Shown one piece after another: positions 1 through 15,724 of a DNA stretch of 64,000 nucleotides. Where the stretch lies: NCBI GenBank assembly GCA_028583405.1, contig CM053246.1, forward strand, positions 9,734,600-9,798,599. The letters run 5' to 3'. Every line of letters begins with the position of its first letter. Positions within the stretch are counted from its first letter, which is position 1. The notes below the pieces were generated by a model, which worked only from the letters and a program-made list of their open reading frames with translations, ran no database searches and was not told where the DNA came from. Made by a program: the position numbers and the translations under genes. The stretch comes from Pogonophryne albipinna (Eukaryota; Chordata; Actinopteri; Perciformes; Artedidraconidae).

Positions 1-33
1 CAACTGCACCCCCGCATGGTGACCCACATGTTA

Positions 34-4832
<4,799 letters not shown>

Positions 4833-4843
4833 CTTTACTCCTG

Positions 4844-4852
4844 TTACACCAT
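4844..4852 (-). promoter_or_regulatory. Minimal upstream ORF (ATG GTG TAA) in tbl1xr1 5'UTR
   Basis: The leader contains ATGGTGTAA, a Met-Val-stop uORF that ends 11 nt before the true start codon at 4832. Such minimal uORFs can lower initiation at the main start. The sequence shows the uORF; its effect is inference. Confidence 0.55.
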
Positions 4853-5970
4853 GAGGTCAGCACGCACACACAGCCTGGAACAGAGAGAGATTCAGTCGGT
4901 CAGTAACACTCTGCTCAACGCACAAAACACATACATGTGACAGCCAATAGGACAGTTCAAATGCGTCTGTATCTCAGAGCAGCACCTAAAATGACGCATA
5001 TGAAAAAATATATTCATATTTACAGATAATTCAAATGTAATTTCATTGCAAAAAAGATTGCAGTTATGTGTAGTTAAGGTTTACTTCCTAGGTAGGTTGT
5101 TCTTCCGAAAGGTGTGTAGATATAAAAAAAAAGTCAGCAAGAAAATAATTGTTTTGGAAAATCAATTACAGATATTATTTTAAATCAGATAAGTAACCAA
5201 TTAGGTCGCAATCCATCAACTAAACGAATAAAAGGGGTGAGACATCAGCAGGAAGGTGACACTTCCTGTGGTATAACCTTTTGTAAGACATTGCTTTGTC
5301 TGTGTTTTCATGAGGTAAAACGCTTGGGAACTTTATAACCTCACTGAGAGCCAGAGAGCTGATCCCAAATAAGGACCAGCTCATTATTCTCCCCTGAGTA
5401 TAATCAGCCATGTAATGCCTGGAGCTCAGTGTCTGCCGCCCCCCAACCCCCCCTCCCAAAAGGAGACTTTCTGTGCATCTAATGGCATTTAAGTGGATGA
5501 AGCACTCTCATGGGTACGGGGCACTCTAGCTTACATTTCACTTCCCAAGGAGCTAGACTTTCTTGGTCTGGCCAAGCTAAACATTTAGCATGACCTCGTG
5601 ACCTCTGGCCTTTGCAGAATGTCTAACCCATGAGGGCAGGGGAGTGGGGGGGGGTCACTGTCAAACTGGTAACAAGCATTTCCTGTTCAACAGACTGTGA
5701 CACGGTGATGCTATCATAGTAGACGCTGTAATCTATTGGAGCTCCAACAACAAGGAGCTGGAGCCGGTTACATCAGCTCCACAGAGAGTCTCGGAGCCCC
5801 GGCTGAGCTGTTTGGGGACATGTCCCTGACCCAGGAGACAGCAGGAGGAGAGCGCATGTTGGTTCAGCACTTATCTGTGTCTAGCTAAGACACTGTCTGG
5901 CACAGTCAACTGTCCCGCCCCTTTTCCAGTGAAAAACTAAAATTGGCACCAAGTGGAAAATATTGTTGTC

Positions 5971-6100
5971 ATGCCTAAAAGCTGCTATGTCGTGTTTTGC
6001 AAATCAAACAACAAAAAAGATCAAAATCCAGATTGATTTACTTTTTGTCCGAAAAAAAGCAGAGAAAGAAAAGATCTGTGGCTTCAGGCCTTCAGAGGGA
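5971..6100 (+). pseudogene. THAP zinc-finger fragment, broken
   Basis: ATG at 5971 opens MPKSCYVVFCKSNNKKDQNP, matching the start of THAP domains (Met-Pro-x-x-Cys-x4-Cys). The frame stops at TGA 6034-6036. A +1 shifted frame continues with Lys/Arg-rich sequence resembling the following THAP region. The AVPTF end and later Cys/His are not seen. THAP domains occur in host genes and in P-element-like and other transposases; a lone fragment in an intron suggests a transposon remnant. Confidence 0.5.
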
Positions 6101-7349
6101 GGCAAATTATAGCCAACGTGTACGTCTGTACAATGAGCTTAATTCAAAATAAACATTTGCAGTGTCAAAAGTTGAAGTATTATATGTAGATTCTTCATTA
6201 AAATATAAAAAACATTACAAGCCAAGAAAAGCCCTGTATACGCTTTTGCCTGCTGTCTGCTCCTGTCCACCGACAGACTGTCAGGACATCGATCCCCTAC
6301 TCATTTTAATTAAACCATATATTGACGGCTATAATGGAGCTCTATTGACATTGTGTCATTGTTAGCCTGCCTGGCTATCGTAAATTGGGCTTCTTGTAGA
6401 TAAAAAATACACAGTTCAACGAAAAATTCGGAATTTGTATTTACCGCCAGTCAAATGACAGTGAATGTTTTCACCCAAAAAGGGGCATTGCCATGACATA
6501 GGGGGAAAGTACCCAGAAGGGGTTCTCTCATGTAAACAGCCAGAAGACAAAAGAATACAAAGAACTGCAGAGGACGGTTGCAGGTCAGGACTAACTTAAT
6601 CAAATTAAGAGACACCACTGAAAAAGAAGCTAAGTGCTAATTGGCTACATTTGTTGATGTTGAAATGAAACACAGGCATCGCAGACAAACTGTGCTTTAT
6701 ATTAGACCTTTTATTAAACACAGTCTGGTGTCATACTACGAACACTGCTCACTTTAAAGACATGCCTACGTTTAGGAACTGTGTTTCTGGCAACCACCAA
6801 TGAAAATACCTCCGCACAAAGTCAAATCAACGGTCTATAAATGTGTTCCGGACGCAGGTACTCGCCACTGAAAATGACAATAATACCACGATACAGCCGA
6901 TGCAGGGAGAGACATTATCTACCACAATAACTTGATCTAAACCGTATAGTATGATATCACTGTATGTGGCAAAAACCAAAAAAGATATCCTAAGGAGACG
7001 AAACAAGGTGCAAGCTCACATTCTCCCTGACAGACCGCCCACCTCTATGTATGCGTCTAGCTAATAGAGGTTTCAGATAACTGGCTCAAAGGTAGGCAAG
7101 ATCAATACACGGCAGTACAGTGCCTGTAGCTTATTACAGGCATAAATCAACCAATACATGTACAACTGCGTACTGTGATTTAAAGCAACCGCATACACAC
7201 AACACTGACATGCAACGTTGAGGCTCATTGATTTATAGCCACAGCTGCAGGGTGCACGGTAGTGAGTGTAGCAGCATGCAGTGCACACTGCCAACATGCC
7301 TTTTCATTCTACAACTTGGGACACAGATGGAGGGTTTTTAGATCTTGTT

Positions 7350-7718
7350 GTTTCTTGTGTCTTGTGTTTCAGGTTCGTACAAAAAATATATGCATGTGTT
7401 GCCTCTACTGTGACATGTGGCCATGCTTTCATTTCCAAAAAGCTCTTTATTTGTCTCTTACTAAAGATAAGTAGTACAATCCCAGTAAGAGGTGCTTTTT
7501 TTCTCTTACAAAAAAAGCACCTCTTTTCACCCTCTGTCTGAAACCAGAGCCCAATATAAGCCAGAGTGTTACACAGTGGTGTCACTATGTTATAGAAGTA
7601 AACAAAGGATTCCTTTGGAGGCGTTTCAGGCAGGGGGGGGGGGCCTTTGCAGACCATTTATATGCACAACACACTACAGGAAAGGGGACACCCCAAAAAA
7701 CACAATAGGGCCTCTTTA
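7350..7718 (+). mobile_element. MITE copy, family A (CTCTTT ends)
   Basis: Shares with 41333-41803, 44069-44952 and 48377-48541 the core 'gcacctcttttcaccctctg' followed by 'tctgaaaccagagccca', a motif around 'gtaaacaaaggag/att', 'ggcgtttcag', and the right end 'gggcctcttta'. Non-coding. This copy contains a 16-bp hairpin (7487-7525) and a G run. Confidence 0.7.
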
Positions 7719-9641
7719 AAACAAGCAAACACAGTGATAAGAAGTGATAAGAAGAATAAAAAAAAACGAAATAAGTGATTGTCTCATTAAAGAAAATGCT
7801 CTTGTCTTAAGAACAATATTAATAGAGGCTGAATGTAAGACGTGGTGAGAAATATTTCCTATAATAAATGATATTGATTTGTTTATGACCTGCGTTAAGA
7901 CTACACATAGGGTTTAGAGAACTGAGGAAATGATATAATCGACAAACTTAAAACCAAGATGGGAGTCTGAGTAGAAGCCTGCTGTGTGTTTGCCTGAAAC
8001 CTGCAGACTGTTGAGTCACAGATCAGAGCCCCTCTGCTCAGATCCCCTCTGACAGCAGCAGTGCCCTGGAGGAGCATCACTGTGTAAACAGAGCGCTGCA
8101 GTTCCCTCCTCCACCATCCCACTGCAGTGGCGCTGTGGAGCCACCATCTGCAGCGAGAGCCTCTGTGTTTACAGTGTGGGAGAGCGGGGGATGGGAGAGG
8201 AGAAGGGATTCTCTGTCTCTGCATTTCTTCCCTCTCTTTCTCTCCCCTTGTGACTGCTGCCAGTGGCAAACTGGCCTTTACAGCTGATCTCAAATCAGCT
8301 CAACCAGGAAGAAATGGAGACACACAAAAACACAGGACAATTAAACATATGCAGAAAATACTCTGTATTATTGTGACGTATTTGTTAAAAAACAACATTG
8401 AATTCATAATGAGAGAGGGAGGTGCCATCCTTCACAATATGAAATCACTATCACTACGTCAATCATATTTGCTTGGTCATCAGCTTGCCTACATAATTCA
8501 TTAACCCAAATACGGGCTAATGAAACATCCAATCAAAAGCTTCAGCTCACTCAGAGGTGTGAGGAAAACATAACACCTCATCAATATGCGGTAATGCACT
8601 ACCTGCTGTCGCAACACATTTCACTTTGTATCAATCAAGTGTTCTTCTTAGCAACTCATTAATAACATGCACAACTGATATGAACACATTAGGAGAGTGG
8701 ACAAGGGAGCGCTTGTTTTAACTGCCTTGTATACACCAAATGCAGACGGTCACTGAATACAAAATATCATAATGTATATATCTGCTAAGCCTTATCATGG
8801 ACACAATTCTGCAATAAAATGCGTATGACACTGCATCAGCTACGACTTAAAGTATTTTATGACAACATGCACACATACTAAACTAACCTCCGTTAACACA
8901 TTATTTAAAGTGCGGTAGTATGTGCATGGCCATTATTTTTCAAATAATATAAGTATGTACCAGACTGAAGAACATTTCATTATGTGTGTTAAATGGCAAC
9001 CGGGAAAATAAAACCCTATTTTAAACCCTGAAGAGGAAACTGCCACACACTGCTGCGTCTCACTGCACCATGTGTATGCTTGTGTCCCCCCCCCCCCTCT
9101 CTGTGATAATAATATCCTCTGTGTAGGTTTCATGTCCTTTGAAGACTGTGCTGCATCAATACGTAAGGAAGACCCAAGCTGTGGCTGCTGCTGCTCTCAT
9201 TCTACTCCGCAGGTGGAGAAATGGGGCTCATTCCTATTTAAAGGATCTGCCTGAGACCGGATGGTGAGCCTATTCTAAGAAATGAGATGCAGGCAGAGGG
9301 TAGGGATGATTTAAGGCATTATTTCACAGTCTCTTACATTAAAACACATCTAATAGTCCTGGACCCCATTAACTCACACATACAAACTGTTGCCACAATC
9401 AGGCAAAAGACAACACAAATAGGAATAGAAACTCAATGTGGTTCACCGTAAGCTTGCAGCACCCAAGATCTTTGGGTGTAATCTTAGAAAAAAGTACTGC
9501 AAATTTGCAAAATATCAATCAAAACATAGACTCGTACTACGAAAATGTGCATGTGGTGACAGCAACATTGTTACTCATTTAAGAAGATGGTGTGTTTTTT
9601 TATAATAATGATACAGGGGGTCTCTTTTCGGTATTATAAAC

Positions 9642-9936
9642 TAGGGCTGCTCGATTATGGCAAAAATCATTATCTTGTTTATTTGGGTCAATAATTGATA
9701 TCACGATTATTAAAAACGATTATCCATTTACTTTGAAAACATCCATTTATTTAAAAAAATGGAACAGTATGTTTTTAACAGTTGATTACCCTGAACTTTA
9801 AGTATAATTCAACTGAAAAACCAATAAAAAAATAATAATAAAAAAATAATTGTTTTATTTCAATTACGTTGTTTTCGTAATCGTTGCAAGCCAAAATCGT
9901 AATTACGATTCAAGTACGATTAATTGAGCAGCCCTA
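9642..9936. mobile_element. hAT MITE (TAGGGCTGCTCGATTA ends), copy 1
   Basis: Left end TAGGGCTGCTCGATTA and right end TAATTGAGCAGCCCTA are inverted repeats with one mismatch. The flanking 8-mers ttataaac / ctataaag match at 6 of 8 and fit the hAT target pattern. 295 bp, non-coding and AT-rich. Confidence 0.85.
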
Positions 9937-11919
9937 CTATAAAGCCTTTAGTGTCTCTAAAGGGAGCTTTGTGAAGTCTGAGAAATGTGCTCGGCTGATG
10001 TCACTGTCAGGCTTGATTGGTCCGTTTGTCATTTCCTATCGTGTACTTGTGTTGGTGTGGCAGAGGACTATCTAATAAAAGAAATCTGGTTCTTAGCCAG
10101 CACTTCTTTGAGGAAGTGAGGAAATATTGAAGTTTTTTGCTACTAATATCTCCAAACTCGTCTATACATCAATATACAATCATTACAAGTTTAACCATCT
10201 TGGAACAAGGCAATACTTTTGCTCCTGAGTACCTCTCATTGGTTACTGTCTGTTACACAAGGATGGAACATAGTTTAGAGACGAAAGGATTGTTTTACAT
10301 GGAGCCAAGCTAATAGAAAGCACCAGAGAATAACCCACGTGTATCATGATTGCATTTTGGCCAATGTGTTTTGCCTCCTTTGCCCTCCACACGGACTAAT
10401 GTCAGTACCAGCATGCAACCAACGCCTGCACAAACATGACTGGCCATAATACTCAGACCAGAAGGGGAATCAAAACACTTCTGATACTTAAATCCTTTCC
10501 CGTTGCCTACATATCCTGCATTCATAAACAGATATCTATATTGCATTACACATTTAAGCATTGTTGCTGAACTGTAAACCCCATTCAAGTTGTGTTTTTA
10601 TTCCACAGTGCAGTTGTGTGAGGCACAATGACAAGGGAGTTGTGTCTCCCCTCCCCCTCTCCATGGTTACTGCTCTCTTAGAGAGATTGCGTTGGCAGGC
10701 GTAGCTCTGCCTCACATGGCCTGTGTTGGGTCAGTGAGGCTGTCTGTCAGTGACAGATGGTAGCATAGGCAGTGCCAGCTAGCTCTGCTTGATGAGCAGC
10801 TCAACCTGCTGTAGGCAGCACGTGTGCATCTGAAGGCAGCAGGTCCATCAGCAGCGGTTACCTCACTGCGAGCAGACATCGCCCCAGTCACAAGTCCAAT
10901 CACTTAAAGAATCTCTTTACAAGGTGAAGTCTGCTGCATGAATCAGGAACTGGTTGCTTTGCAATTCAAATAGTGGGACTGGATATCACACGAAATACAG
11001 CAGAACAGATGCAGGTGGAGCTGCAATACCAAGTAAAAGCATCGTGTTACAGGGGTACACGAGGTAACATCAAGATGTTTGCTAAATAGAGCATTGTTTC
11101 TTTGGTCAAACGGCCGAGTCAGTCAAAAAGACCCAAAACAACTGCCTCACTGCAATTATAATGTACCTGTCATTTCTCTATAAGCCCTCTGTGAGCTATC
11201 TGAATATTATTGAAAAATTGGTAGGCAATGGGTCAGGATGTTGGTGTTGCATGTGTTCTGGTTTCTGTCCGAATTGGCCAATCAGGTTTGAGCGGGCTTT
11301 AGTCGACAAAACACAAAAACGGGTGAATCGCATTGCCTGAAATGTAATCACAGAATTAGCGATGTTAATAATAAACAGTTTGATTGATTCAAAAACATAT
11401 AAATGGTTTCCACAAATGGAAAATGCAATGCAAGAAAGTATAGAGAGGTTCATATTTAGCCTATGCTATCAACATGTTTATTGAAACATTAGGCTTGGCT
11501 GACGAAACTGTTCATTGCAGCATGACAATAATGACATTAACAGCCTAAGAATCAGTTGAACAAGGTCATTATACTTCATGACACTTATCCTAATGTGTCA
11601 GACTTGACATGTTTTAGGTGATTTTTGATCGACATACAAGAGTTACATCTCATATCACCCAACAGAGGCTAAAGAATTGATTCCATACAAAGTCTCAACT
11701 CGTTGAAGACGTCCCAGATTAAGGCCTTATTTGCAGTTGTTGAGAGTGGTTTTATTGTAGTAAGCTCGTAATCCACATAGCCTCTAAGAACCCGATGAGC
11801 TTCTATTTCCTGTTGCCAGTGCCACAGACAGGTTGAGCCGATGTATTGACAGCTGGACGTATTAGGTGACTTCTTGAGCGAGGCTGGAGTCTGGGGTTAG
11901 AATAAGGTGTGGTGTACTC

Positions 11920-12240
11920 TAGGGCTGCTCGATTATGGCAAAAATCATAATCTCGATTATTTGGGTCAAAAATTGTAATTGTGATCATTAAATGCGATTA
12001 TTCATTGACTTTGAAAACCTCCATTTATTGGAGAAAAAAACAGTTGATTACCCTGAACTTTAAGTATAATTCAACTGAAAAACCAAAACAAAATCTTTCT
12101 AAAGAATGGGCTAGAAAAGGGTGGTGGGGACTACTCAGGGTTATTAAGTTAACCTATGTAGCTGGAAAGCTAACTGCTAACTTGCTAGAAAAATGCTAGC
12201 CTTAGTTAGTCGCTATATATCTCGTTCTTTGTGCTGTGCC
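11920..12240. mobile_element. hAT MITE, copy 2 (right end lost)
   Basis: The first about 165 bp are highly similar to copy 1 (TAGGGCTGCTCGATTATGGC...). The right inverted repeat is absent. The flank GTGTACTCT occurs both at 11912-11920 and 12241-12249, suggesting the original target duplication survived while the right end was replaced or deleted. A further TAGGGCTGCGCAATCAT end fragment lies at 12255. Confidence 0.7.
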
Positions 12241-12600
12241 GTGTACTCTGTTCTAGGGCTGCGCAATCATAATTGTAATACGTCATAACGTTTTCTTTAC
12301 CTGGTTTTAAAAGCTGCATTAAAATAAAGTAATGTCATTTGAATAACTCAAAAGGATGGTATAGTTCTGCTCTATCATTTGCCTTCGTCTCACCCACAGC
12401 CTTTAGAACCTGATACGTATGATTATTTATTACACATTAAGAAATGCATTTAAAAGTAGAGCCTGACAGTAAGTGTTTCCCATATTTCTGGAAATCTGAA
12501 ATGTAGATAAATGAAAATGGAGCCATAGAAAATGGTAACGCGTGCTTTGTCACTCATGTCTGGTCTATATTTAAATATCTTCACTTTGTTCCTCTGATTC

Positions 12601-12903
12601 TTCTGCTCTCTGGACTGAAGAGGCTTCAAGCATCAGGGTTAAGCAGGGACCAATGTTACGCTTTCTTTTGGACACACTAGAGAAATATCTCAAATATTTG
12701 TGGTGTGTTTTCCGAATGGGGGCTACAAAGGAAGAGGTGTAGCATACACGCTGAAGTGAATCAATACTGTGGGCTGAATCGTTTTCAAACAAAGACTTCT
12801 TTCTTCTCTATTTTTCACACATCAACATGAATCAAAAACAAAAGCCATCCTAAAATCAGGCAACATGTTTCTAAAGATTCCTGCATTTCAAGAGAAATGT
12901 GAT
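12601..12903. repeat. Unclassified dispersed block, copy 1
   Basis: About 300 bp closely similar (by eye roughly 85%) to 15151-15459, same orientation, starting 'ctctctggactgaagaggct' and containing 'gttttccgaatgggggc' and 'gtgaatcaatactgtgggct'. No inverted ends, tail or coding potential seen. I do not recognise the family. Confidence 0.7.
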
Positions 12904-13250
12904 ACTCTGCAACCAGCAGGAAAGTGTAGTCATTTGTGTCATTTTGTCTCGCTCCCAAGGTCATGAAAGTCATTTAACATGTGTAAGATAATAGAATGAG
13001 TCAGTGTGAGTTGTTGGGGGGGAAAGGTTTCTGCAGGGCACAAACAAACTGGTTTGTTGTTTATCTTTCATTCCTACCCTAAAGACCTCTGATTTAAATT
13101 CCGTTTGAAGATACTGCAAAAGAAAGCAAGCAAGCTGACTACGTTCCATTCACAGAACAATAACACACAAACAACTATTTAGAATAAAATCACACACCAA
13201 CAGACCAATGTGGCCCTTTGACATCACTCGTTCCCTTTTGTCTATCTGTG

Positions 13251-13412
13251 TGGGGAGGCGTGTGGTGCAGTGGATAGAGCCTTGGTGTTGGGATCACGGG
13301 GTCACAGGTTCAAACCCCACTGCAGCCAGCATGTCGTTGTGTTCCTGAGACACTTCACCCCAAAATTGCTTTGGATAAAAGCATCTAACAAGTAACATTA
13401 AATGTAATGTGT
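13251..13412 (+). mobile_element. tRNA-derived SINE with LINE-like tail
   Basis: The head has a Pol III A box (TGGTGCAGTGGATAGAGC, 13262) and B box (GGTTCAAACCCC, 13307). It is followed by the teleost SINE body 'tgagacacttcacccc' and the tail 'tttggataaaagcatctaa' ending in short ATGTAATGT repeats. The promoter boxes are well preserved. Confidence 0.85.
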
Positions 13413-15066
13413 GTTAAAGATTATCACAAATGATCATTCATTCTTGTAAAACCAGAATTCTTTAGAATGTTATCAAAAGTGCACCGTGATTGATTGACAT
13501 ATAAAAACTGCATTTGTAAAAGGCAACTTGTTTTTCAGAATACCATACTTAATAATGTATTGTGGCTGTGCAGCGATCAAGCCTACAAATCCAGATTCTG
13601 CATATTACCATACAGAAAATCGTTGGTACAAAAACATTTCATCATGATCATTTAGAAATATGAATTAAAATGAGAATAAAGATGCTTAAATTGTCTATCA
13701 AATAGTCATAGTATCAGAAAGATGACCGCAATGAAAAATGACTCCAAATAGTTCAGTATTCACTCCCCGTGCTTTACGCAGACAGTACTTCATTCTTAGT
13801 TTCTCTTCTGTTATGAAAGTGAGAACTAGTGCTTATAGGCTATGCATGTGAAGTACACACTGGGTGACTGAGAACACAGCGCTGACTTAAAGCATCATGA
13901 ATGAAATAAACAAAGCAGAGCTGAGACTGTACAGTGAGGAGAACAAAGCCTTCCATATGGCTGACGTTAACAAAGCCTGCTGCCAAATGGGGGGGAGCAG
14001 CAGCGTCGGTGTCACAGAAAAACATCTTGCTTCAACCAGAAGACCAAGTGAGCAATGTCACTAAGTCAAGCAGAAAGACCTTGGCTGTCCAAGTGTAAAT
14101 AAACATGAGCATCGCCATGGAGACTGGTAGCTTCTGTGGGGGCTTTCCTGCATTGTACACTGAACTGCTGTGCAGAGTTCACAGGAAGTCTGCTGGATCC
14201 TTTAACGGTTGAAAACAGGAAGTGTGCACTGCTCTTCTAATGAGAATCAAACTGCGGCTTTCAAACTTTCTCCCAATCATGGATGGGTACAAAAGCAAAA
14301 AATAAACTTCAAACATGTTTGTAGGGAGAGGATGGGGATACAGGAAGCAACGGGGTTAATGGGAAATTTGGTTCGAATGGCACCGACAATGACGCTTTTG
14401 TGTTAAAGAGACTCTAACCTTGATCTGAACCAACTGTGTGGCGTATTCTACCAATTAGCCAGGTGCAGTCTACGTACTGGGATCAACAGCTGCTAGCAGC
14501 TAACAGGGAATAAACGTGTCTGACTGGAGAAGCAGTAGAGAACCATGTTCCTGTTTACATCCTTGTGCGTGATAATACACATAATATGCACGACATTTCC
14601 TTTTAAATTTGAATCGCAATGTCAACTTGTGTGATAAAAACATGGCAGAAGACTGAAAGCAACAGAAAAGCAGAGCTAAGCATATACAAATACCTGCTAA
14701 TGTATCACTAGTATGTATAATGTACGTTATTGCAATATTCAACGTTATTGTATATATACCTCATAAAACAAACCACATTAAAACAACAACTTTACCAACT
14801 CAACCATCAATATGGATCATAGCAAATCTACCACAGGTTTGAAAACGTGCTTCTTTTCGTCTTCTGTTCTTAGTAAAATATCAGTACTGAAATGCATGTC
14901 GATGTTTTCAACATCCTGAGAACCACCCATGTGCATTCTTTTGAATATCCAGCATGACATCATATCTGCAATACCAAATATTCATGTATACGTTTTTCAT
15001 TGATTTATACATGGTATAAGCTAAAAGGAAACCTTGTACGTGTAAGCCACCGACTGCCCAGGACAT

Positions 15067-15122
15067 CAAAGAAGCACCTCGTAAATAACATAACAATCGC
15101 AATTTAAAACTCTAATGTAATC
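15067..15122. repeat. Left member of a direct repeat flanking the copy-2 block
   Basis: Sequence 'caaagaagcacctcgtaaat' onward to 'tctaatgtaatct' recurs at 15467-15526 with minor changes, bracketing the dispersed block exactly 400 bp apart. Confidence 0.7.
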
Positions 15123-15150
15123 TTACTTTCTGCATATTTATTCAACAGAT

Positions 15151-15459
15151 CTTTTGCTCTCTGGACTGAAGAGGCTTCGAGCATCAGGGTTAAGCAGGGA
15201 CAAATGTTACGCTTTCTTTTGGACACACTAGAGACATTTCTAAAATACGTGTGTGGTGTGTTTTCCGAATGGGGGCACACACTGGAAGAGGAGCAGCATA
15301 CAAGCTGAAGTGAATCAATACTGTGGGCTGAATCGTTTTATAACAAAGACTTCTTTCTTCTCTATTTTCCACAAAACAACACGCAAATAAAACAAAAACC
15401 ATCAATAAATCAAGCAACATGTTTCAAAAGATTCTGGCACTTAAGGAGTAATGTGTGAC
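15151..15459. repeat. Unclassified dispersed block, copy 2
   Basis: Second copy of the block at 12601-12903, about 2.55 kb away and just downstream (in gene sense) of the leader exon. Here it is bracketed by 56-60-bp direct repeats (15067-15122 and 15467-15526). Confidence 0.7.
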
Positions 15460-15466
15460 AAAGTAA

Positions 15467-15526
15467 CAAAGAAGCACCTCGCAAATAACATAACAAAGGA
15501 CATTTTTCAAAAATCTAATGTCATCT
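15467..15526. repeat. Right member of the direct repeat flanking the copy-2 block
   Basis: Starts 'caaagaagcacctcgcaaat' and ends 'tctaatgtcatct', matching 15067-15122. Confidence 0.7.
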
Positions 15527-15658
15527 AGATAGAGACAGATTTAAGGGACATATCAGAATTGTTTCTAAGAGCGAACTTTAGAAACAAACATCAAGCTAAC
15601 TGTTGGTGTCTATAGGCTGTGAATAGGCAGGTTTATATGTGACAGAGGGATCACTCAC

Positions 15659-15724
15659 CACAGTAGTAGGTCTGTATGCCCCACCAGTATGTTCAGTCAG
15701 GGCCTTGTACCATGGGCTCAGAAC
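15659..15724 (-). other. tbl1xr1: tbl1xr1 5'UTR exon (predicted)
   Basis: A 66-nt segment framed on the minus strand by acceptor cttgttgctgcag and a perfect donor GTGAGTGA, lying 10.8 kb upstream of the start-codon exon in the right orientation. It has no ORF joining the main frame, so it would be an untranslated leader exon. It contains a six-codon uORF, ATG...TGA (Met-Val-Gln-Gly-Pro-Asp), at 15691-15711. Assignment to tbl1xr1 rests on position and splice quality only. Confidence 0.6.
15691..15711 (-). promoter_or_regulatory. Six-codon uORF in predicted 5'UTR exon
   Basis: Inside the predicted leader exon, CCCATGG (good +4 G, weak -3 C) opens a short ORF that stops at TGA in the same exon. 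With the ATG-GTG-TAA of the next exon, the leader would carry two uORFs ahead of the tbl1xr1 start. Confidence 0.4.

Larger units (their letters stand above)
4875..15658. other. tbl1xr1 5'UTR intron 2 (10.8 kb, repeats, no gene)
   Basis: No convincing host exon between the start-codon exon and the leader exon. Identified content: a THAP-domain remnant (5971-6100), a MITE (7350-7718), two copies of a hAT MITE (9642-9936 and 11920-12240), a tRNA-SINE (13251-13412) and a duplicated 300-bp block (12601-12903, 15151-15459). The rest is AT-rich unique sequence in which I see nothing specific. Confidence 0.6.

Noticed and set aside
13262..13330. tRNA gene
   Set aside because: The A and B boxes are good, but the sequence runs into a SINE body and tail and the cloverleaf does not close; it is a tRNA-derived SINE.
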